Assembly (NCBI GenBank): GCA_002167265.1
Contig: NHDJ01000033.1
Location: 15,677-28,303 of the forward strand
Reading direction: 5' to 3'
Length of the DNA: 12,627 nucleotides
DNA from: Verrucomicrobia bacterium TMED56
Lineage (GTDB): Bacteria; Verrucomicrobiota; Verrucomicrobiia; Opitutales; Seribacteraceae
Part shown: in pieces, positions 7,784 through 12,627 of the stretch
How positions within the stretch are numbered: the stretch's first letter is position 1
How the letters are laid out: each line of letters begins with the position of its first letter
Program-made: the position numbers and the translations under genes
Notes under the pieces: model-generated
Told to the model about the DNA's origin: nothing
Seen by the model: only the letters and a program-made list of their open reading frames with translations
Databases searched by the model: none

Positions 7784-8658
7784 ACTGCGGCTCCCTTAAC
7801 CATTTTTTGCATGGATTCACGCATTGCCTCCTCTACGGGTCTCATACCAATCCCTGCCTTTTTCGCTTTCGTTGTATCAAGCACACAATTGGAACGAGGC
7901 GTTTTAGCTGCCTTTGTCATAAATTGCTCCTCATCCTCAAAAAATTGAAATTGCTTATCTGTCACTCCCTCTTCTCTAAACCATTGGGTTACTTGACGAG
8001 TGAACACGGACCCCGGGTTTGTCATATTGTAAATGCCGGGTTCGACTTCTTTCTCTAAGCACTCCACACACTTTTGAACAAATTCTTCCAAATGAGAAAC
8101 TGAATTTTCAGCCTCTAGCAAGGAATCGTAATTCAGCAATTTTTGCAGGTAATTCCTGGGATTCTTATCCTCATTAAATGGAATGCGTAATCTCCAAATG
8201 TAACAATTTTCTGCACCCTCGAGTACTTCTTCTCCCAAGGCTTTGCTACCACTGTAAAAACTGCATGGAGGGCTCCGAAATGAAAAATTAGGTTCATCTT
8301 CTTCCTTCCAACCTACCCCATCAGTTCTTCGTCCAGAGTAGATACAACCACTTGAAATATGACCCCATGGTATTTTCAAATCTTCACAAACCTCTCGAAT
8401 AATCCCCGGCAATACCGCGTTTCCCGATAGACATTCTGCCTTGGCAAGCTCACAGGCATCAACATTGGGCTTTCCAGTATAGCCAGCCGCATTTACAACA
8501 AAGCGAGGATTCTTTGACTTCAACCAGTTTCTTAATGAAGGGATATTTGTGTAATCCACTTCACTCCTGCCGACGCCAAAAACTTCCTGCCCGAGGGTAT
8601 GGAAATAATTAACAAATTTAGACCCGACATAACCGGCCGATCCAAGAACGATAATCAT
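7780..8658 (-). CDS. NRS/ER-like 4-keto-6-deoxyhexose 3,5-epimerase/4-reductase (RmlD superfamily)
   Basis: The 292-residue Rossmann-fold protein starts MIIVLGSAGYVGSKF (GxxGxxG at 6-12) and has the YSGSK dyad (Tyr135, Lys139), so it is an extended SDR reductase. A quick call would be RmlD, but characteristic blocks match from memory the plant NRS/ER protein and the C-terminal half of plant RHM synthases: NAAGYTGKPNVDACE (56-70), SSGCIYSG (102-109), GWKEEDEPNF (116-125), FYSGSKALGEEVL (134-146), RLRIP (156-160), NPRNYLQKLLNY (166-177), NMTNPG (211-216) and PRSN (254-257). NRS/ER enzymes carry out both 3,5-epimerisation and NADPH-dependent 4-reduction of the 4-keto-6-deoxy sugar, giving the L-rhamnose nucleotide. 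That would explain why no rmlC lies in this operon. It is the first gene; AAGAAGAAG just before the ATG is a modest ribosome-binding site. The bifunctional activity is inferred, not shown; another 6-deoxy or 4-keto sugar product is possible. Confidence 0.8.
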   Translation of the reverse strand: MIIVLGSAGYVGSKFVNYFHTLGQEVFGVGRSEVDYTNIPSLRNWLKSKNPRFVVNAAGYTGKPNVDACELAKAECLSGNAVLPGIIREVCEDLKIPWGHISSGCIYSGRRTDGVGWKEEDEPNFSFRSPPCSFYSGSKALGEEVLEGAENCYIWRLRIPFNEDKNPRNYLQKLLNYDSLLEAENSVSHLEEFVQKCVECLEKEVEPGIYNMTNPGSVFTRQVTQWFREEGVTDKQFQFFEDEEQFMTKAAKTPRSNCVLDTTKAKKAGIGMRPVEEAMRESMQKMVKGAAV

Positions 8659-8857
8659 CCGCTTCTTCTTATCATTATGTAATCGATTTTGACAACTTGA
8701 TTAAATTACTAATCAAAATTTCCGATCCATAAATCAATGGCAAAATAGTTATGCGCCGAAATTGTAACAGAAAGGCAACGTTACATGTCTCAAAACCACA
8801 ATCCCCTTGTTTCAAAATGATTGAGATGAAAAATAATGTTTAAAATAAATTCCTCTT
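8659..8857. promoter_or_regulatory. Divergent intergenic region between sugar and Ton operons
   Basis: This 199-nt gap separates two divergent operons and should hold both promoters. It is AT-rich with no coding frame. For the minus-strand operon, TTGTCA followed 18 nt later by TAAGAA is a weak candidate. An inverted repeat TGTAAC-N11-GTTACA at 8763-8785 may bind a regulator. I see no RNA gene or Fur-box-like sequence that I would trust. Confidence 0.4.
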
Positions 8858-9628
8858 ATGAAGTCTCTACAAATTCTTACCATAGCATATTTTTTTAATT
8901 CCTTCTTTTTTGCGGTTATCCTTCCTGGCGAAACCCCGAAAGCTCCCTCAATTTTTAAAGAATGGATCACCACCGAAAGACTTATTTCCAAAGAATCTTC
9001 GAATTGGGAAATTGAAAAAAGTGCCCTAAAGGATCTCATTGAACTTCTAGAAGAAGAAAAACAAACTATTGATGAAAAGCTTAACTCAGTAGAAAAAGAA
9101 AACTCCGCAGGGGAAGAGGAAAGAATCAAACTTGCAGACCAAAATGAAGATTTAAAATCTGCCATCCTGCCAGTTTCCGAAACTTTGGAAAAATTGGAGG
9201 CCAAAATTCTAAGCCTTGCACCTCGCTTTCCATCTCCTCTTCAAGACGACTTGCGAAGCTTCCTTAATCGGATCCCGAAAAAGGATCAAAAACAGACATC
9301 TTCTGCTTCCGTTAGTCAACGACTGCAAGCGGTGGTAGGGGCACTCGCAAAAATCGACAAATTTAACAGTTCAATTGCACTCGATGAAAAACTCTTAAAA
9401 GTGGAAAGTGGAGAAATCAAAGTAAGTGTTCTGTATTTTGGTCTGGGTATCGCGTACTTTTCGGATGAGACAGGCACAAAAGCTGGGTATCTACTTCCAT
9501 CAGATTACGGGTGGGAAGAATTTGACCAACCAACAGCAGGTCCTGCTATACTTGAAGCGATTTCTTTTTATAACCGCACTGCTCAGAAACAAGCAACCTT
9601 TGTAGATCTTCCTTTTAAAACCAATTGA
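8858..9628 (+). CDS. DUF3450-like periplasmic protein of a TonB system
   Basis: The 256-residue product has a hydrophobic N-terminus (MKSLQILTIAYFFNSFFFAV) that looks like a signal peptide, then a long charged helical/coiled-coil region (about 35-118) with W-x2-TE-x-LIS-x-E-x3-W-x2-EK, and a compact C-terminal part with VLYFGLGIAYFSDETGTKAG (191-210). This architecture and the gene order (this gene, TtpC-like, exbB, exbD, tonB) match the DUF3450 genes found in Vibrio/Shewanella-type TonB2 clusters. I infer that it is a periplasmic accessory of the Ton motor; its biochemical role is not known to me. The C-terminal block resembles the end of the periplasmic domain of the next protein. No Shine-Dalgarno sequence precedes the ATG, and it is the first gene of the plus-strand operon. 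The assignment rests on context and helical pattern rather than a catalytic motif. Confidence 0.7.
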   Translation: MKSLQILTIAYFFNSFFFAVILPGETPKAPSIFKEWITTERLISKESSNWEIEKSALKDLIELLEEEKQTIDEKLNSVEKENSAGEEERIKLADQNEDLKSAILPVSETLEKLEAKILSLAPRFPSPLQDDLRSFLNRIPKKDQKQTSSASVSQRLQAVVGALAKIDKFNSSIALDEKLLKVESGEIKVSVLYFGLGIAYFSDETGTKAGYLLPSDYGWEEFDQPTAGPAILEAISFYNRTAQKQATFVDLPFKTN

Positions 9629-9648
9629 TCATTCAAATTCTTATTACG

Positions 9649-11112
9649 ATGAAAACATTTGTTCTAGTAATTCTCGGCTTTTCCATCTTCCTTTCTCTTT
9701 CTGCCGACGACTACAAGAATGCTGAACAGGATCTCTCTAAAAAGAATTCTGATGCTGTTGCCAAACTTTCAGAGGTAAGAGCCGAGATTCAAAATGAGAA
9801 AATACCCCTCGCAACCAAGCTTAGTGGACTCGAAAGGTCAGTCGAAGAAAAAAGGCGTTCCCTCGATCGGCTTCAACGACTCAGGGACAATAAGACGGTG
9901 AGCCTGAGTGCCCTTAAGAGAGAAGTAGAAGGAAGAAAAACCGAAGCTCAATTTCTTTCAACACTTGGAAGTGATTACTTGGCAAACTTTGAAGCCCGAC
10001 TACATGTTGCTGAAATAGAGAGGAATCAGGAAAAGCTTAACGAAATCAAAATCATTCTCGATGGAGATAACACAGAGAAAGATAAAATGATTGCTCGTAT
10101 GAATCTCCTCTCTTTATCTATTAACCGAATCGAAGAATTACTTGGAGGGACTCAATTCGACGGGCAGGCTTTGGACGGGAGTGGAAAAGTACGGGAAGGC
10201 ACATTCGTACTTTCGGGACCCCTTGCCTACTTCAGCGAGAAGTCAGGATCTCTTGCTGGGTTAACCGAATCTGGCCGAGACCTGAAACCCAGGATATTCG
10301 AGCTCCAGGACCCACAAGCCTCAACTCTCCGATCATTCTTCAATTCCAAGGGTGATACCACAGCTACTCTTCCTGTCGATGCAACCCTAGGCGATGCGGT
10401 AAAAGTTGCTGCTGCTGAAGACACTGCTATTGAACACATTCAAAAAGGCGGTACATGGGCATATCCGATTGTTTTTGCTGCGATTTTATCGGTGATCATT
10501 GCTCTATTGAAATATACACGCCTTGGAGGAATAAGTATCCCTCCTATTTCAGTGATTAATGGAATCTTAGAAAAAATGGAGGGGGGTGATTATGATGGAG
10601 CGCTCAAGCAAGCAAATGCCCTTAAGGGTCCTTTTCAAAAAATGTTTTCAGTCGCGGTTAAGCGCAGTGGTGAAGGGAAGAAAATGGTCGATGAAGTCAT
10701 GTACGAAGAATTACTTGATGCACAGATCAAATTAAATAGTTATCTTCCCATCATTCAAGTAATCGCAGCCACGGCGCCTTTAATGGGACTACTTGGAACA
10801 GTTACTGGAATGATAAAGACTTTTAAGCAGATAACTCTATTTGGTACCGGGGATGCCAAAAGTTTGTCAGAAGGGATTTCAGAGGCTTTGATTACAACAG
10901 AACTGGGGTTGGTAGCAGCAATTCCATCTTTGATTCTTTACGCAATACTTTCGAGAAAGTCCAAGGGTATTCTTTCTGAAATGGAACGGCTTTCGTCGCA
11001 TTTTATCAATGAATTCCCAAAAAAGAAAAAAGAAGATGTCTCCTTAACTGACCATTCAGATTCAGATGAACCGGATGAACCTACCATTGATTTAAATCCT
11101 CAACCGGCCTAA
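9649..11112 (+). CDS. ttpC: TtpC-like MotA/TolQ/ExbB channel protein with periplasmic coiled-coil extension
   Basis: I start this 487-residue protein at ATG 9649 (MKTFVLVILGFSIFLSLSADDY), which gives a clean signal peptide; the upstream TTG at 9625 would bury it behind eight residues. Residues about 20-165 are a long charged coiled coil and about 180-250 a small periplasmic domain ending in LPVDATLG. Then comes an ExbB/TolQ channel: TM1 near 270-290, a cytoplasmic loop, and the conserved TM2/TM3 blocks IAATAPLMGLLGTVTGMIKT (372-391) and SEGISEALITTELGLVAAIP (407-426), with the conserved Glu and Thr present. The C-terminus is acidic (DHSDSDEPDEPTID). In Vibrio, TtpC is an essential extra ExbB-like part of the TonB2 system, thought to link the inner-membrane motor to the periplasm. 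It lies 20 nt after the DUF3450 gene and 20 nt before exbB, in one operon. Confidence 0.85.
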   Translation: MKTFVLVILGFSIFLSLSADDYKNAEQDLSKKNSDAVAKLSEVRAEIQNEKIPLATKLSGLERSVEEKRRSLDRLQRLRDNKTVSLSALKREVEGRKTEAQFLSTLGSDYLANFEARLHVAEIERNQEKLNEIKIILDGDNTEKDKMIARMNLLSLSINRIEELLGGTQFDGQALDGSGKVREGTFVLSGPLAYFSEKSGSLAGLTESGRDLKPRIFELQDPQASTLRSFFNSKGDTTATLPVDATLGDAVKVAAAEDTAIEHIQKGGTWAYPIVFAAILSVIIALLKYTRLGGISIPPISVINGILEKMEGGDYDGALKQANALKGPFQKMFSVAVKRSGEGKKMVDEVMYEELLDAQIKLNSYLPIIQVIAATAPLMGLLGTVTGMIKTFKQITLFGTGDAKSLSEGISEALITTELGLVAAIPSLILYAILSRKSKGILSEMERLSSHFINEFPKKKKEDVSLTDHSDSDEPDEPTIDLNPQPA

Positions 11113-11132
11113 ATTTTTAAATTACCCTCAGA

Positions 11133-11774
11133 ATGGAAGCTGCTAAGACATGGTTTCTCGAAGAAGTCTGGGGACTCTGGCTGCAAGGCGGCTCCCTTAT
11201 GATCATGCTTTTGGCGATCGCCCTGATAATTTACTACGCCACCCTGGAAACTTATTTTTTTCTCAGACAAAAGACCAAATTTAAAGATGCAAGTAAATCC
11301 ACTATAAATCAATGGATTGTTTCGCCGAATAAAGCAGATCCTGAAGCTTACAAAATGCTCGAATTTGTAAATGCAGGAAAAGAAACCTTGGGCGAAGCAC
11401 GAAGAAGATTTGATGAAATTCGCTCATGCTTTTTGCCTTTGGTAGATCGTCGGATTACCTTTCTCAGTTTACTTGTGAGTACAGCTCCCCTTGCCGGCCT
11501 TCTTGGTACGGTGATGGGCATGCTAACCACATTTAAGGGTTTATCCACAAGTTCAGGAGGAAAGACCATTGACTTTGTTGCCGGTGGAATTTCCGAGGCT
11601 CTTATCACCACCCAGACAGGTCTGATTATTGCCATCCCTGCCTACATTATGATTAATCGAATCGTTTCTCACAGAGATCAATTGGAAGTATTTTTCACCA
11701 CTTTTGAAAGTTTAACCATGCAAAATTATAAGGGCATTCTTGAAGCTGAAGATGAGGAGGAAATTACACAATGA
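11133..11774 (+). CDS. exbB: ExbB proton channel subunit
   Basis: The 213-residue inner-membrane protein is a normal-length ExbB/TolQ/MotA family member without the periplasmic extension of its upstream paralogue. TM1 is at about 20-42, TM2 at about 108-133 with STAPLAGLLGTVMGMLTTFK (116-135), and TM3 at about 147-174 with GGISEALITTQTGLIIAIPA (151-170), including the conserved Glu155, Thr126 and Thr160. ExbB pentamers surround an ExbD dimer and conduct protons to energise TonB. Its stop overlaps the exbD start by ATGA, so stoichiometric coupled translation is likely. Having both a TtpC-like protein and a plain ExbB in tandem is the usual TonB2 arrangement. The C-terminus is acidic (EAEDEEE). 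Confidence 0.93.
   Translation: MEAAKTWFLEEVWGLWLQGGSLMIMLLAIALIIYYATLETYFFLRQKTKFKDASKSTINQWIVSPNKADPEAYKMLEFVNAGKETLGEARRRFDEIRSCFLPLVDRRITFLSLLVSTAPLAGLLGTVMGMLTTFKGLSTSSGGKTIDFVAGGISEALITTQTGLIIAIPAYIMINRIVSHRDQLEVFFTTFESLTMQNYKGILEAEDEEEITQ
11754..11760 (+). promoter_or_regulatory. Shine-Dalgarno of exbD
   Basis: GAGGAGG lies 10 nt before the exbD ATG, inside the 3' end of exbB. It is one of the few strong ribosome-binding sites in the window and fixes the exbD start. Confidence 0.7.
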
Positions 11775-12187
11775 GTCGGGCACATCGCAGCTTTTCAAAT
11801 TCCGATAAAGCCGAGGACATAAACATATCACCATTGATTGATATGGTTTTCATCCTCCTTATTTTCTTTATAGTCACTACTGTGTTTGTGGAGGAGACCG
11901 GAGTCGATGTGGACAAACCACAAGCAGCCGCTGCAAGCATGCTTGAAAAAAATAGTATTCTGATAGCAATTACCAGTGAAGGCAGGGTGGTTTACGGCGG
12001 CAGGGAAGTGGGTGTCAGCGGTGTACGAGCAGTGGTCCGCAGGCTCAATGAAGGTAAGGGAGAAGATGATGTTCTTCCGGTTATTGTCCAAGCCGACAAA
12101 ACTGTGGTTACCGACTTGCTTGTAAGGGTAATAGACGAGGCTAAACTGGGTGGAGCCCAAACCGTAAGCATTGCCACTGACTCGTAA
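11771..12187 (+). CDS. exbD: ExbD/TolR family biopolymer transport protein
   Basis: The 138-residue protein has a short cytoplasmic N-terminus, one membrane helix (about 19-39, ISPLIDMVFILLIFFIVTTV) with the essential proton-carrying Asp at residue 24, and a periplasmic domain (about 40-138) containing ILIAITSEGRVVYGG and VIVQADKTV typical of ExbD/TolR. It forms the dimer in the centre of the ExbB pentamer and transmits proton-motive force to TonB. Length is standard. It overlaps exbB by 4 nt and has a strong Shine-Dalgarno sequence. The following tonB gene is in the same reading frame, 18 nt after the TAA stop. Confidence 0.94.
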   Translation: MSRAHRSFSNSDKAEDINISPLIDMVFILLIFFIVTTVFVEETGVDVDKPQAAAASMLEKNSILIAITSEGRVVYGGREVGVSGVRAVVRRLNEGKGEDDVLPVIVQADKTVVTDLLVRVIDEAKLGGAQTVSIATDS

Positions 12188-12205
12188 GTTCAATTTTTGC
12201 AGCGA

Positions 12206-12627
12206 ATGCCAGGTAAATCATACGAATCCCCGAAATTCGGAGCCAACCCCGTCCTCTTGACTCTGGGAGCATTGGGCACTGCTCTCACTATTGGCATTAT
12301 TTTACCGCTTACCCAATTGCTTAACCCGAGTGACGGTAAAAAGCAAGTCCGGTCCGTTGAAGTCGCCCTCCCACCACCGCCTCCTCCTCCCATTTCCGAA
12401 CCTCCGCCTCCCCCTGACACGCCGGATGAACCACCACCACCACCCGATCAGTCCATGAATATCGATCTCTCGCAACTAGACATGAGCCTGAATGCTGGAG
12501 TGGGTAATGTCATGACCGGAGCCTTCGCCTTTCAGGGATTTTCTGCCCGTAAGGATGCAATGTCCGAGATGAAAATTTTTAACCTGGCGGAACTCGACCG
12601 TAAGCCCCGCCTCCTTCGCAAACCTTC
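12206..12627 (+). CDS. tonB: TonB-like energy transducer, 5' part (cut by window end)
   Basis: An open frame runs from ATG 12206 to the window end without a stop (140 codons seen). It encodes a short cytoplasmic N-terminus, one hydrophobic helix (about 15-39, LLTLGALGTALTIGIILPLT), then a proline-rich spacer (ALPPPPPPPISEPPPPP and DEPPPPPD, about 54-81), a linker with SLNAGVGNVMTGAFAF, and NLAELDRKPRLLRKP, which resembles the entry to the TonB C-terminal domain that docks on outer-membrane receptors. The membrane helix contains no His, unlike E. coli TonB with its conserved His20. Position directly after exbB-exbD supports TonB. There is no Shine-Dalgarno sequence; TTG 12197 is an alternative in-frame start. 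The receptor-binding domain itself is beyond the window. Confidence 0.85.
   Translation, partial: MPGKSYESPKFGANPVLLTLGALGTALTIGIILPLTQLLNPSDGKKQVRSVEVALPPPPPPPISEPPPPPDTPDEPPPPPDQSMNIDLSQLDMSLNAGVGNVMTGAFAFQGFSARKDAMSEMKIFNLAELDRKPRLLRKP

Noticed and set aside
8812..9204. Minus-strand open frame opposite the DUF3450-like gene
   Set aside because: Its Ser/Phe-rich sequence is the antisense shadow of a Glu/Lys-rich coiled-coil gene on the plus strand.
9625..9648. TTG 9625 as start of the TtpC-like gene
   Set aside because: It would place eight residues before a well-formed signal peptide that begins at ATG 9649; the 4-nt overlap with the previous gene is the only argument for it.
12355..12450. 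CCN-rich tract as a DNA repeat or CRISPR-like element
   Set aside because: It encodes the polyproline spacer of the TonB-like protein; the repetition comes from proline codons.

Overview
The window looks like chromosome of a Gram-negative, fairly AT-rich bacterium. It carries a complete energy-transduction operon of the DUF3450/TtpC/ExbB/ExbD/TonB kind, which implies an outer membrane, and a nucleotide-sugar operon of the dTDP-rhamnose type. Few genes have a strong Shine-Dalgarno sequence. The gene families together would suit an aquatic Verrucomicrobiota-like organism, but that placement is a weak inference; only the Gram-negative assignment is well supported.

Layout. (1) Positions 75-652, minus strand: two overlapping small frames of unknown function that look like one gene split by a -1 frameshift at an A-AAA-AAC heptamer in the correct phase. 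The downstream frame holds a 27-residue motif twice, 52 residues apart. (2) Positions 745-1533, plus strand: yaaA, peroxide-stress protein. (3) Positions 1543-1946, minus strand: two tiny basic proteins joined by an ATGA overlap, with a near-palindrome just upstream. (4) Positions 2021-3049, minus strand: obgE with a good sigma-70-like promoter almost touching its start codon, insulated from the upstream genes by an intrinsic terminator at 3056-3089. (5) Positions 3111-8658, minus strand: five co-directional genes in the order epimerase/reductase - rfbB - rfbA - metK - ahcY, ending at that terminator. The first three overlap by 1-4 nt and form a nucleotide-sugar module; metK and ahcY form a methyl-cycle module 73 nt further on, with a perfect 14-bp palindrome in the gap. 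(6) Positions 8858-12627, plus strand: DUF3450-like protein, TtpC-like ExbB paralogue, exbB, exbD, and a tonB-like gene that runs off the window end.

How the genes work together. RfbA and RfbB make dTDP-4-keto-6-deoxyglucose. The first gene of that operon is not a standard RmlD: it closely resembles the plant/mimivirus NRS/ER bifunctional 3,5-epimerase/4-reductase, so it could finish dTDP-L-rhamnose without a separate RmlC, and none is present here. MetK makes SAM and AhcY clears the SAH left after methylation. On the divergent side, the ExbB-type channel proteins and ExbD would use the proton gradient to drive TonB, with the DUF3450 protein and the periplasmic part of the TtpC-like protein as accessory parts.

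The most novel-looking points are the possible programmed frameshift with the repeat protein at the left edge, the RmlC-independent rhamnose operon, and the shared domain in the two adjacent periplasmic Ton accessory proteins.
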